Below the pieces are notes generated by a model. It saw only the letters and a program-made list of their open reading frames with translations. It was not told the origin of the DNA and did not search any database. From the NCBI GenBank assembly GCA_009746045.1, contig RPFO01000611.1, forward strand, positions 1-57,288: a stretch of 57,288 nt of DNA, in the 5' to 3' direction. The DNA is from Mesostigma viride. Its lineage: Eukaryota > Streptophyta > Mesostigmatophyceae > Mesostigmatales > Mesostigmataceae. Each line of letters opens with the position of its first letter. Positions within the stretch are counted from its first letter, which is position 1. This document shows, piece by piece, positions 18,937 through 28,788 of this stretch. The position numbers and the translations under genes were made by a program.

Positions 18937-20139
18937 TTATTTGGCACACATGCCAACCCTCCTGCTGACCCCCGTGACCCACACTGTGCGGCGGCCGCTG
19001 GGGTCGTCGGCCATGCGCACGTTGCCCGTGATCTGCCCGCCGTACGGCCCCAGGAGGTCCGCTACGAGCCCGGACGTCACGCGCTTGGTGAACGTGGACT
19101 TGTGTCCCAGGAAATCTACAAAGAACATCCTGCGAAACTCGGACAGGGGGACGAAACCTTCCGGCTTCAGCACGACCAGGTCGCTGTGGGTGAGGAACAG
19201 CCGCATCATGCTGGCCAGGTTGCTAATGTCCAGCGCTGGTTCTCCGTCGCCGTCGTGGCGGTCCGCGTCCGCCCCGATGTCGCTCTCTTCCTCCTGGGCC
19301 GATCTCCATCCGAGCCTGGCCGTGAGCGCGTCGGCGTGAGGGTCGTCTTTGGGCCTCCACTTGTGGGAGGACCCTTGCGCCTTGCTGAAGGAGCCCGTTA
19401 TCTTTTCCCTGATCTCCCTTATCCACGTGTTCATCCACACGGGCGCCGCCCCGCCCTCCTTGAGGATGTGCGAGCGGACTTGGCGGAGTCCCTTGAGATC
19501 GGCCAACTCGATTTCGGGGAACCCGTGACACTCCTCGAGGAACGCGTCCTCCGCGTCGGTGATATCCGTGAAGAGGCCGTGTTCGGCGGCATACTTGACC
19601 ATCCATTGTCGCATTTCCTTCTTGCTGTTCGCCGCATCCCTCCCGGCAAAGTACTTGTCCCCGTCGAACCAGACGGGAAAGGGCGGGAGCTCGCGACCGG
19701 GTCTGGGCAGGGGCGAAACGATGGCCACGTTTTGCAGCCAGTGCCAGTTGTTCGGGGCCTCCGTGACGTACGCCGGGGCTGACACGCGCGCGAGGATGCC
19801 CCCCTTGGCGGACAGGATCGACACCCACATGCGCGCCTCTTCGGTCTTTCCGCCGGCGTCCACCGCGGCCAGCACGTCCATGTCGTAAGGGGGGTGTCCC
19901 TTCATATCCAGGAACGAGTCGAAGGCGGGCGACAGTCCGGTCTTTACGAACGGCCAGTCCACCATGTGGGAGGAGGGGGCCAGACAGGTCCCCACGAACT
20001 CGCACACGAGCCTCGCCAGCGTCTTGCGGTCGACGTCCAGTTTGGGTTGCGGAAGTGCCTCGACCTCGCACCATCCCGTCGGTCGCCGCGGCTCCGTGTC
20101 CATTTCGTCCTTTATGACGATGGGCGAACGGGAGGACAT
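18937..20139 (-). CDS. Unknown 400-residue protein, possible winged-helix C-terminus
   Basis: Starts MSSRSPIVIKDEMD. The first ~300 residues are mixed alpha/beta without a motif I recognise (VDWPFVKTGLSPAF, PPYDMDVLAAVDAGG, a Trp-rich stretch around NNWHWLQN). The last ~90 residues (LASMMRLFLTHSDLVVLKPEGFVPLSEFRRMFF ... TFTKRVTSGLVADLLGPYGG ... RTVWVTGVSRR) have the helix-helix-helix plus beta-hairpin layout of a winged helix, as found at the end of viral replication proteins. The resemblance is from memory and weak. Confidence 0.55.
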   Translation of the reverse strand: MSSRSPIVIKDEMDTEPRRPTGWCEVEALPQPKLDVDRKTLARLVCEFVGTCLAPSSHMVDWPFVKTGLSPAFDSFLDMKGHPPYDMDVLAAVDAGGKTEEARMWVSILSAKGGILARVSAPAYVTEAPNNWHWLQNVAIVSPLPRPGRELPPFPVWFDGDKYFAGRDAANSKKEMRQWMVKYAAEHGLFTDITDAEDAFLEECHGFPEIELADLKGLRQVRSHILKEGGAAPVWMNTWIREIREKITGSFSKAQGSSHKWRPKDDPHADALTARLGWRSAQEEESDIGADADRHDGDGEPALDISNLASMMRLFLTHSDLVVLKPEGFVPLSEFRRMFFVDFLGHKSTFTKRVTSGLVADLLGPYGGQITGNVRMADDPSGRRTVWVTGVSRRVGMCAK

Positions 20140-20229
20140 GGTATGCTCGTGATATTGGGTGAGAAATGATTATGGCCCGTTTATACGCACCCCGACTATA
20201 TGCAAGGTCGTACTGGTGGTGGCTGAGGT

Positions 20230-20756
20230 CTACCTGGGGGCGGGGAATCCTTCGCGGAGGAGCATCCGCTTGTGTTTATCGTTGTATTTCTTCCTCATCT
20301 CGAAATCGTTGTGCAAGAACCACGACTCGATCTGGTGCTCCAAGTCCGGCCGCTGTTGTAGCAGTCGGTCTCTGTTCGCCTGGTTCCGTCGTCTTTCTTC
20401 GCCCGCCCTTTCTTCGTCGGCAGTGATGAGACGTTTCAGCTCTGGCGCTTGACGGGCCAGCTCACGAGCGTCGTTGTCGTTCCATGCGGAGGTATTGGAT
20501 CCGCTGTTGATCTGTTCCGTGACGCGTTCGGCCGCCATCATCTCTTCGTACCTGTCATCATCGTGCCATCGGGGGGGAAATGGATGGGAGGATCTTCTTC
20601 TCGGATCGCGCGCATGGGGTGCCTCTTTGCGTGTACCGCGCGGGCATGCACGCCACACAGAGAGCCGAACAAGGGCTTAAATCGGCACCGAGGGCCGCGT
20701 GTCGTCCTGGCCGTGCACCTGCCTGATCGTTTCTTCATAACGGGCACATATAACAT
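20230..20756 (-). CDS. Cys/His-module protein with helical C-terminus (one frameshift)
   Basis: The N-terminal frame begins MLYVPVMKKRSGRCTARTTR and continues GPRCRFKPLFGSLCGVH, another copy of the Cys-x(n)-Gly-x-x-Cys ... Cys-x-x-His module. The frame is lost at the G7 run near 20575. The other frame then continues in step with WHDDDRYEEMMAAERVTEQI and a charged coiled-coil region ending LLREGFPAPR. Joined, the product would be about 175 residues. The two parts overlap in sequence and fit each other well, so I treat them as one gene. Confidence 0.55.
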
Positions 20757-20781
20757 TTTGCACGCATTTTTATTTGTAATT

Positions 20782-20854
20782 GTGCTGGGCGGGTCTCGAT
20801 CCCGCGACCTTCAACTCATAAGGTTGACGCCCTGACCAACTGGGCTACCAGCAC
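20782..20854 (-). tRNA. tRNA-Ile (anticodon TAT)
   Basis: The 73-nt minus-strand sequence folds as a full cloverleaf. It has a perfect seven-pair acceptor stem (GTGCTGG/CCAGCAC), a five-pair anticodon stem (TCAAC/GTTGA) around the loop CTTATGA, and a five-pair T stem (GCGGG/CCCGC) around ATCGAGA. The anticodon TAT reads the AUA codon. No intron and no encoded CCA. In this GC-rich coding context AUA is rare, so a virus-carried tRNA for it would be of practical use. It lies between the 20230-20756 gene and the 3' end of fibre copy 2. Confidence 0.93.
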
Positions 20855-20997
20855 GATGGTTTATTATTATAAATCATAATCATTACACGATAAGCGCGAC
20901 GGACAATTCATTCAGCCACACATGCAAAAATACCAACAAGTGCATTGTGTTAAGGGGTGAGTGCTACATAGAAACCTACATCACACTATCCAACATT

Positions 20998-22192
20998 CTA
21001 GTTGAGCGACTCCGACACCACGTCCAGCGTGGTCGTGCCGATGGCGCCCATGCTGTTGCTGGAGGTGATCGTGTTCGGGGCCGGCTTCATGAGGGCGCGG
21101 CTGTGAGAGCCAGACCCTCGCACCTTGACGAGCTGCATGCTCTCGTCGCTGCCGATGCGGAATCCGTACGTGACGACCTGATCCGCGGCGTACATCTCCT
21201 TCCAACCGTACAGCTGGGTGTTAGCGGCGGTGATGGCGGCGGCGTTCACGCGGACATCGTCGTACCAGATGGCATACCCGGCCTGGTTCTTGCCCGGTCC
21301 CAGGGTCAGCGTGGGGGAGGCGCCGACGTCCACGGAGGTGGCAATGACGGCGACCGAGGCGCCGTTCAAGTACACCATGGTCGAAGTGCCGTCACGGACC
21401 AGAGCCAGCGTGAAGGACTCTGTGCTCAGAATGCTATAGGTGCTCTCAGCGCTCGCGGTGCCGTCAGACACGGTGACGTGACCGGCGTTGGTGACCGTGA
21501 CGGTGGTGGTGGCGCCGGCACCCGCGTACGACAGCAGAACGAGACCGTTGGCGACGGAGCTGGAAAGGTCGGCCTTGGGAGTGATCTTGGTGATGATGCT
21601 GAAGGTGCCGGTGGGCATCGACGACGCGCACGACCCGCTCTGGCTTCCGGAATCGTTGACCTTCAGCACACCATTGGAGACGGCCGCGCCACCGTTGAGG
21701 GTCACTACCTTGGCACCCACCTCGGACGTGGTGCCGGAGGTGAACTCCCAGCGCGTGTCATCGGCACCGGAAGCGAGGGTCGACAGCAGGACGTTGGTGC
21801 CGGGGGCGTACCGGTCGGCCTGGGCGATGGTGCGGGAGAACAGCAGCTGCCCGCCCTCGAAATGCCAGTACGAACCGGTGTTGTCGCCCTTGTCCTGGGA
21901 TGCCTCGCCCGCACCCATGTGCCAGGTCATGGCACGGGAGCCGTAGCTCGCGTTGCCGGCCATGAAGACACCGCCGGCGTCGGACTTGGTGTTGTCGGTG
22001 GCCCCGTTTCCGAGTGTCAGGGTCTTGTCCTCAATGCGGAGGTTGGTCTCGGTGGTGGTGACGCTGTTGAGTGGGCCATCTACCTGCAGCTCGCCGGTGA
22101 TCTTGATGATGCCGGACGTGGAGGTCAGCTGCAGGTCGCCGGCCGAGGTGGTGATCTTGCCACTGCCACCGGCGGTGGAGGTGAGCACGAGG
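20998..22192 (-). pseudogene. Fibre-like protein copy 2, 3' part (C-terminal half)
   Basis: Continues the gene that starts at 39817; a retrotransposon splits it here. It carries TSTAGGSGKITTSAGDLQLT (matching copy 1), FGSRAMTWHMGAGEASQDKG, a LamG-like domain (FTLALVRDGTSTMVYLNGAS ... IWYDDVRV) and the ending LYGWKEMYAADQVVTYGFRI. The junction base by base: this side ends CGAGG (22188-22192), the target duplication also found at 38617-38621. With the insert and one CGAGG removed, the frame reads KDLVLTSTAGG against KDLTLTSTAGG in copy 1. Confidence 0.85.
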
Positions 22193-22892
22193 AGTTAAAC
22201 TTTCTTAGCACACGCAATGTGAAGGATATGGTTGCAATGCAGCAATGTGTGAATATGGTTGGAAACGGAGCTTTGTTAAAATCGGATAATGTTTACAGCG
22301 CTCACACACTTGAGGCTTGTACACGCGCTTGCCAAGTCAAGGCACAACACGTGAGGCGGGCTCGCAAGAGATGCCCATTTGGCACTGGCCTATTGTTTAT
22401 ATACTTGTGCACTGTGCTTGCTAGTCCTGAGCAGCCTAGGAGGCCTGCTCAGTAATAACACCCCCGGTACAGTATTCACTACCTGTACAGCGCCCAGTTC
22501 CTATACAGTAGGTCTGCCATACAGGCACAGTGACCACAGAGTACAGTCACCACAGTGATTATTGCATCTGCACCTAGAAGTCCAGGACTAAGCCTGCGGT
22601 ACCAACAGACCACAGGTTAAGGTTCCTATTTCCTGCGTACGACGTATTAATCCAATACCGTCGTAGGTACAGCACCTAATTCCTGTCAGCCCAGGAATTA
22701 CTGTCGACCCCATATGTCGTCGGCAAATATTCACGTCCGACTTAGAAGAACAGCCGGCTCGCGCTCGCGCGCGACCGGGAAGTCGGAACGCCATAACTTT
22801 CTTGATACTCGTCGGAATGAACTCGTTCCGGTGCCGCTGGAATCGCAGAGATATGCCGAATCAGGATCACGCCAATGCGCTTGGCGTTAACT
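22193..22892 (-). repeat. 3' LTR of the outer element
   Basis: 700 bases, matching 37917-38616. I noted two differences (GGACTAAG against GGGCTAAG, and GAATCAGG against GAATTAGG). The purine tract of the minus-strand transcript abuts it at 22893-22915. Confidence 0.95.
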
Positions 22893-23640
22893 CCAATCCT
22901 TTCTTTTCTTGAGCTGTAGCAGCTCACACAAGTCTACATACAAACACACACAATGGGTACTGGATATCCTCCCCAGACTACAAGTCACAACCCGCTGGGC
23001 ATGACAGTCAGCTTGGATTCCTTATTATATGTACATAGCACCCATACTGGCTCAGGAGCACAAACAAATTACAATGAGTCCCTATCCCTTCACGGGAGGC
23101 TCGTTGTGTTACCCATGTACAAGAGGTTGGCCAACTGTGGCAGCCCATAGGTGTTCAGCTAAGAACTTGAGAAGTATGTACAACCTTCAGGACCTTAGGC
23201 GAAACCCCACAGATCACCCACAACAGCTCATCAGAAAACATTGCTGACCCCCAGACGGGAGTCGGCGCCGGTCTGCTGCCCCTTATCGAACCAGACACAA
23301 CATCTACGCGAAGCACATGCAAAACACAAGCTCCCATACTCGTTCCAACCGTGGAAAATCAGGGGACCTGTCGCCACCTCACCAGCATGGTGGATGGGTC
23401 AGCCAGTCCGTGAAACTCCGCCTTAAGACGGCACCAGGGAATCGAACCCCGCCCACAAACCACAGATCTGGGGAAACCTCAGACTGAGATGAAAACCCCA
23501 GATAGACATCTCTCCATCAGAGACAATGTCAGACATTCCCACACCAGAGACATGTCTCACCCCTCAAGGTGTGCTCAGGATTATGTACAATCAAGCTCCC
23601 AGCCTGATATCCAGAGACTTAAGCACCCAGCTCTCAGCTT
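22893..23640 (-). other. 3' untranslated region of the outer element
   Basis: No credible gene. It holds the purine tract next to the LTR and, near 23430-23445, the minus-strand sequence GGGGTTCGATTCCC, which matches the polymerase III B-box consensus and recurs in the inner element's 3' UTR. Confidence 0.6.
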
Positions 23641-26600
23641 TTAGACAGATAGACCGACTTGACAGTCAGCATTCATGAGCTTCCTCAGTACATTGTACTG
23701 GGCTGGGGCCTTGTGTGGCAGCTTTGTCAATGCATCAGCAGGGTTCTCCTCGCCAGGGATATGCTTCAAGTCAACCAAACTGGCCAACTCCTTCAGCAAC
23801 AAATAATCCAGGTCCCGGCTCCTGGCCAGCTGCTTGTGAACAAACTGGACCATACCCATGCTGTCTGTTAGCAACAACGTCTCCATCTGCAAGGTCCAAG
23901 GGGTAACTGAAGCCAGCTCCAGCATTAACTCCTTTATGTACAGGCTGGACTGGATCCCCTCGCATATGGCCCTGCATTCTGCCACATCTGAACTGATACA
24001 GACCCTCTTCTGCAGTCTGCTGTACCAGCTGAACAAACTTGCCCTGCTCTGATAAAAAGCAAACAGAGCAGCAGATCTCCCCCTGACCTTGGTAACCTGG
24101 CGAGCATCCATGGAACTGTCAACAAAGATCTCCAAGGTGATAGGCTGGGTAAAGTCAATCCCAGACAAAATCAGATCAGGGGTACTCTCCACCAACCGGG
24201 CTATGACTCGAGGCTTCTCATCCTCAAGCACCTCATCAGGCATTCTGCTATGGACCATCAAAGACGGACCACAGATGCTGGCAAACCAGGCCCACATGCC
24301 TCTCAACTCAGGTCCTGCAGCCTGGGTGATCTTCTCTGGCAAGGCCTTCACAATGGTCTGTTTATAATCTCCTCCAGCCTGAAGCCTGATACTCCACTCC
24401 CCGTCCCTCCTGAACAGGGTAGCCTGCATTCCACAGAACACTACAGGCTTGTTGGGCTCCTGCCACAGCTCCTTGCCCAGTGAAAACTTGCCACTGATGA
24501 CAGGAATAAACTTCTTCAGCCAGGTCGTGGGGGCTAGCAAATGCAGATCATCTCCATGCAAACTAGCATACACTGGCAGACCCTCCCATTGGGCCAGCAG
24601 CAAACAGGGATCAACTGAAGACACTCTCAAGCCACACTCACTGATCAGAGCTTCCTGCAGCGTGAGTCTCCAGATGATTGGGCTCGACCTGAGTCCTTCC
24701 AGGCCCTTCAGAATAACCAGGAATTGTTGATGCAGCTCCAGCTTCCAGATGGCAGGCACCTCAACACAGTAAGGCTCATCCTGCTTCCACACCCTCCTGG
24801 CCACTTCTGGATCAGATTTTAAAAATGCCCTCTTGAAGTCCAGCAGCACTGATGACATAGCTGCTCCCCTGTTCAGCAACCCCACGTAGAGACATAGCAA
24901 AATTCTCCATGTGTCGTGTAGCATCCCTGGCGTGTATAGCTCCTCTCCTGGCAGACTCCCCGTGCCGTGATACTCATTCAGGACAGGCCTGACATGGGGC
25001 ACTGATACCTCATCCACAACCTTCCTCTTCAGCACAAATCTCAAAGCAAGCTTCCTTGATGCTGGGGGACGTCTGTCTGTTGGTGCAGCACACTCAAACT
25101 GCAACCACTCCTCCAATGCCTTGGAGAAGGCGAGCTTCCAAGCCTCAAACAAAGTAGGCGAGCTCATCTCTTGGACCAGCTGGTCATATGTCAAAGGAGA
25201 GTGTGCAGCAAGGCTCCTGTGAGTTATGCCAATACTGCTGGGGTGCAACACAGCTGGAATCACCAAACTGGCCGCTGGGGGCACCTCCCCTTCATCCCAT
25301 TTTACACCCTTGACCGGCTTGGCCCTGCACCTGACTGGAAATGTTGTCCTGAAATTTTCTAGGGGAATCATCCCCCAGCCATCTCTTCTCAGAGCTGTAG
25401 CTCTGATAGAAATCCCAGGATTGCCCAGAAAATTCTGACCCAAAATCACAGGGCCATCATAGTCCTCTAGGACAAGGAAGGTCACATCCACACCCATGAC
25501 AGGGGCAGTAACCTCTCCCAACACCCTTAGATGCGTCCTACCACTGAAATCAGACACCCAGGGGCAACTTGGTTCTCCGACCAGCAGTTCTCCTGTATGC
25601 TGAGGTCCCATGACAGAAACCTGTGCATTGGTATCTATCTCCATGGCAGCTACCTCAGGTTCATCCAACTGGACAAGCTTGGACACCTTAGGCTCCTTCT
25701 TGGCTCTTTGCAAAGCCTGTACAATATCTGATAGACGCACACCCCTAGGCCTGGTGTCGGGCCGTTCCGGAGGTGCAGCCTGTCCGCCTGCTTGCCCAAC
25801 CACCGTATGTGAAGGTACCCCAGGGGCCGGGCCAGGGTCACCCTGAGGGCTCGATACAGCTGTAGCACCCTGATCAGGAAGCTCCACGTCACCCCCGCCT
25901 TGTACACCAGCGGGCACCTGGAAGAGGTCTCCTTGATTACCTCCCCGGGGACGGATCTTTGACCAGGACAGACGGTGCACTGCTTGGGAGCCATCAATGG
26001 CCACCCAGCACTTATGGCCAGCGGCTTCTACTCGGGTCACCACCCCATCATGCCAGCTGCCACGTTTCCCTGGAAAGCTTGGTTCCTTCCACACAACAAC
26101 CTGTTGTCCAACGTTAGGTTCTAGGACACTCCAGCCCTTGTCTTTCTGCCTCAGCTTGAGGAACTTGGCCTCTAGCTTCTCCTTCCATGCCTGCTCAGCA
26201 TCAGCTGGCAGCATCCTGGTATGCAGCATAAGAGGATTGATGGCAATGTCACCAAAGAACATGGGAGTCCTCAGGTTCAGCCTGTCCTCCACAGAACGTA
26301 GCCATGCAGATGTCACAATGGCAGATGACGTCCTTGGAATCCTCTCCACCAGCAGCACAGTCTTGATCTCTTGGATGGCTCTCTCCACCACCCCTTGCTG
26401 GCCGTGGCTCTCCCTGGGTGTAATCAGCAACTCTGGAAACTCTGGCAGGTTCTCACAGCACTCAAACTGAATGTCACACTGCAACAACTCCAACCCAGGG
26501 TACCTGCTCCTTGTCAACTTCAGAGCAGCAATCAATGTAGGCTTCTCCATGTCAGGCAGGATCTCTAGGGTCTTGTACTTGGTATATCTGTCCACTGCCA

Positions 26601-27231
26601 CCAGCAGCTTCAAACCCCTGATTCTCTGAATATCTACCTGCACATGGCCTGGCTGCAAAATAGGAGTCCTGGCATGAGACTGCTTGGGCTTTCTAGCAAC
26701 TAGCCTGCACTTGCAAGCTTGAGCAACCTGTTGGCAGATGGAGTACAACTCACTTCCTCCCAGCCGTCTAGCAACTTGCAAAGACTGAGCTGCATGGCCA
26801 AACATGGTATGCAACCTTGAGGCAATGTCATACAAGAGAGAAAACCTTTTATTGTCATTATTAGCACTCAAGGTATGTACAGATCCCTTATGTACAGGAG
26901 GCACCAGGGTCGTGCCTGTCAGACTGTCTCCAGCCCTATCCTCATCCTGACCATCCTGTGCCAGTCCTGCACGGTCAGAATGCTTCTGAGATCCACCTGG
27001 GTCCACATCACCAGGTCCTACCTCAGGCTCAGCACCGCCATGGCGGGCACGTTGGCGAGTAACCACTGCAGCTACAGCTGGCATACTCTCTGTGGTAACC
27101 AAGCTTGCCCCATCGTGTCCAATAGGCTCTCTCACTAGAGCATGGGGCTGCCCCTCACTGCCGTCACTAGCAGCTACATTACACACCCCTGGGGGCACCC
27201 TCCAGGGCTCAGGGATGTGTGCAGGCTCAAG
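23641..27231 (-). CDS. pol: Outer element pol: integrase, protease-like, reverse transcriptase, RNase H
   Basis: An uninterrupted ~1195-residue frame continuing from gag after one TGA. In order: a His/Cys zinc-binding region (LHTMFGHA ... CQQVAQACKC); integrase core Asp (VDIQRIRG), Asp (CDIQFE) and Glu (GVVERAIQEIK); a retropepsin-like segment with MEIDTNAQVSVMG and ILGQNFLG; reverse transcriptase (VLLDFKRAFLKSD, GLRSSPIIW, SLHGDDLHLL); RNase H (FVDSSMDARQ, SSDVAECRAI, TDSMGMVQFV, GEENPADALTK). The catalytic RT box is His-Gly-Asp-Asp rather than Tyr-x-Asp-Asp. The protease lies after integrase, not before it as in Ty1/copia. The frame is intact, so this copy could be functional for pol. Confidence 0.92.
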   Translation of the reverse strand, partial: LEPAHIPEPWRVPPGVCNVAASDGSEGQPHALVREPIGHDGASLVTTESMPAVAAVVTRQRARHGGAEPEVGPGDVDPGGSQKHSDRAGLAQDGQDEDRAGDSLTGTTLVPPVHKGSVHTLSANNDNKRFSLLYDIASRLHTMFGHAAQSLQVARRLGGSELYSICQQVAQACKCRLVARKPKQSHARTPILQPGHVQVDIQRIRGLKLLVAVDRYTKYKTLEILPDMEKPTLIAALKLTRSRYPGLELLQCDIQFECCENLPEFPELLITPRESHGQQGVVERAIQEIKTVLLVERIPRTSSAIVTSAWLRSVEDRLNLRTPMFFGDIAINPLMLHTRMLPADAEQAWKEKLEAKFLKLRQKDKGWSVLEPNVGQQVVVWKEPSFPGKRGSWHDGVVTRVEAAGHKCWVAIDGSQAVHRLSWSKIRPRGGNQGDLFQVPAGVQGGGDVELPDQGATAVSSPQGDPGPAPGVPSHTVVGQAGGQAAPPERPDTRPRGVRLSDIVQALQRAKKEPKVSKLVQLDEPEVAAMEIDTNAQVSVMGPQHTGELLVGEPSCPWVSDFSGRTHLRVLGEVTAPVMGVDVTFLVLEDYDGPVILGQNFLGNPGISIRATALRRDGWGMIPLENFRTTFPVRCRAKPVKGVKWDEGEVPPAASLVIPAVLHPSSIGITHRSLAAHSPLTYDQLVQEMSSPTLFEAWKLAFSKALEEWLQFECAAPTDRRPPASRKLALRFVLKRKVVDEVSVPHVRPVLNEYHGTGSLPGEELYTPGMLHDTWRILLCLYVGLLNRGAAMSSVLLDFKRAFLKSDPEVARRVWKQDEPYCVEVPAIWKLELHQQFLVILKGLEGLRSSPIIWRLTLQEALISECGLRVSSVDPCLLLAQWEGLPVYASLHGDDLHLLAPTTWLKKFIPVISGKFSLGKELWQEPNKPVVFCGMQATLFRRDGEWSIRLQAGGDYKQTIVKALPEKITQAAGPELRGMWAWFASICGPSLMVHSRMPDEVLEDEKPRVIARLVESTPDLILSGIDFTQPITLEIFVDSSMDARQVTKVRGRSAALFAFYQSRASLFSWYSRLQKRVCISSDVAECRAICEGIQSSLYIKELMLELASVTPWTLQMETLLLTDSMGMVQFVHKQLARSRDLDYLLLKELASLVDLKHIPGEENPADALTKLPHKAPAQYNVLRKLMNADCQVGLSV

Positions 27232-28134
27232 TCAATGATCAGCAGCCTTGCCCTTGCCCTTGTCCTGGGATGGACCAGCCTTGTCCTTGCTGCCACCCTG
27301 GGCTGGCTTGCTCTGACCTTCCTGCCTAAGGTACGAGGGACACTCATTCCTGAAGTGACCCTTCCCCTGGCAGAAATAACATTCCACCTGACTGATGTCC
27401 CGTGAGGTCCCACTGCTGGGCCCAGCCTTGGGAGGACCACCCACCCTCTTGAAGTCAAACTGGGACTGTGGATGTCCCGACTTCGGCGGGGTCCCCCGTC
27501 CAGCCCTTCTGTCACGCCCCCTCCTGGACCTTCCTCGACCCCTTGAAGAGGTCTCAGGCCCTCTCGAGGGCGCTGGGCCCCCGTGGCCCGATCCCCTCAT
27601 GGACTTAACCGTGGGTTCAGTGGCCTCCTCATCACCCTGACGAGGGCGCTTGCCACCCACGTACTTGCCGCTGAAACACTCATACAACTGGTCCGTCATG
27701 GCTGCCCAGCCATGGACCTGTCGCATGTGGATGGTCACATTATCCATGGTGACCGGATCCAGCTGCAGCGACTTGAGAAAGTCGCCCATGGCCATCCGAT
27801 CTGCGACGAAGAAGCCCTTGGCCATGGCGTCCTCCCTCAGCTTGACGAAGTCTTCAAAGGCGTGGACCACTAGTTGCCCCTTGATGGGCTTGTAGTCCAG
27901 GTATTCTTGCTTCAGGTGGGACCCATCTATGGTCCTCTTGTCACTCAGGAACGACCTGAGTCGCGTCATAAACGCCGTCCAGGTGTCCCCCGCCGCGTGT
28001 CGCTCCCGAACAAACTTGAACAGCCGCCTCGCCGACTGCCGTATGTAGGCACTAGACGCTAGGATGCGAAGCTTGTCACCGTTGTATATCTCCGTGTACA
28101 AGTTCATGTCCTCTAACATCCTCTCAGCATCCCG
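27232..28134 (-). CDS. gag: Outer element gag, C-terminal part
   Basis: Coding from the inner insertion site to a TGA. Contains a helical capsid-like region (DAERMLEDMNLYTEIYNGDK ... FVRERHAAGDTWTAFMTRLR) and, near the end, a zinc knuckle CYFCQGKGHFRNEC (Cys-x2-Cys-x4-His-x4-Cys) followed by a Lys/Gly-rich tail. The first codons join exactly to the N-terminal part at 36524-36799 across the TCCCG duplication (…NWQPR|DAERM). The stop TGA is followed in frame by CTT GAG and then pol. Confidence 0.9.
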   Translation of the reverse strand, partial: RDAERMLEDMNLYTEIYNGDKLRILASSAYIRQSARRLFKFVRERHAAGDTWTAFMTRLRSFLSDKRTIDGSHLKQEYLDYKPIKGQLVVHAFEDFVKLREDAMAKGFFVADRMAMGDFLKSLQLDPVTMDNVTIHMRQVHGWAAMTDQLYECFSGKYVGGKRPRQGDEEATEPTVKSMRGSGHGGPAPSRGPETSSRGRGRSRRGRDRRAGRGTPPKSGHPQSQFDFKRVGGPPKAGPSSGTSRDISQVECYFCQGKGHFRNECPSYLRQEGQSKPAQGGSKDKAGPSQDKGKGKAADH

Positions 28135-28788
28135 AGTTAGCATATTGGGGCACCAATGTGCTAGATGGATGCAGGTTGAGGAGACCTTTCCAACGCCGTG
28201 TCAACCGCCTAGAACAGACAAGGGACTAGAAAGTTATCAAGTCCCGAAGTACTGCCGACCGGTGGGCGAGGGCGGTGCACACTCAGGACATAGTGGACAG
28301 GACACGTGGCAGGCCGTGCCTGCACAGGCTTAGCCTGGACTCTCACGTGACTGGGACACAGTGTACTGAGGGCTCAACGGTACTGTGGCTAGTAGAAGCC
28401 AGTAACCAGCCAGCAAGTCTGCAAGGATGTAAGTCCTTGCAGGACTGTGGCAGGTCCTGTGCTGTCCTAGACACAGGATAGCCAGAGATTCCTGTATGCT
28501 GCCTGCAACGAGGATGCAAGGCAGCGATACGAGGCTCTGGCAATGTAGCGTTGCCCAGCGTTGCTCATGACCGAGGAACAAGGATGGAACGAGGTTGCAT
28601 ATAGCTCGAGGCTCAACGAGGCAACGAGCGTCTTCACACACGAACCTTGGTCGTCACGACGAGTGGCGAGCCTATCGAGGGTCGTAGGCCTGGTGTGAGG
28701 ATAAAGGTTGCTAGCCAGCAGCCTAGGGTCATTCCAGCCGGCAAGGACCAGGAGCTCACAAGCTCTGCTGACGAGTTGCTGCGCAAAT
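28135..28788 (+). repeat. 5' LTR of the inner element
   Basis: 654 bases matching 35865-36518; I noted two differences (CAGCCTAGGG against CAGCCTTGGG, and GCTCTGCTG against GCTCGGCTG). Rich in GCAACGAGG-type direct repeats in its second half. Confidence 0.95.

Noticed and set aside
22588-22794. Small proteins encoded in the LTRs (about 68-80 residues, repeated in both LTRs)
   Set aside because: They appear twice only because the LTR is duplicated; composition is not protein-like and no start context is visible.
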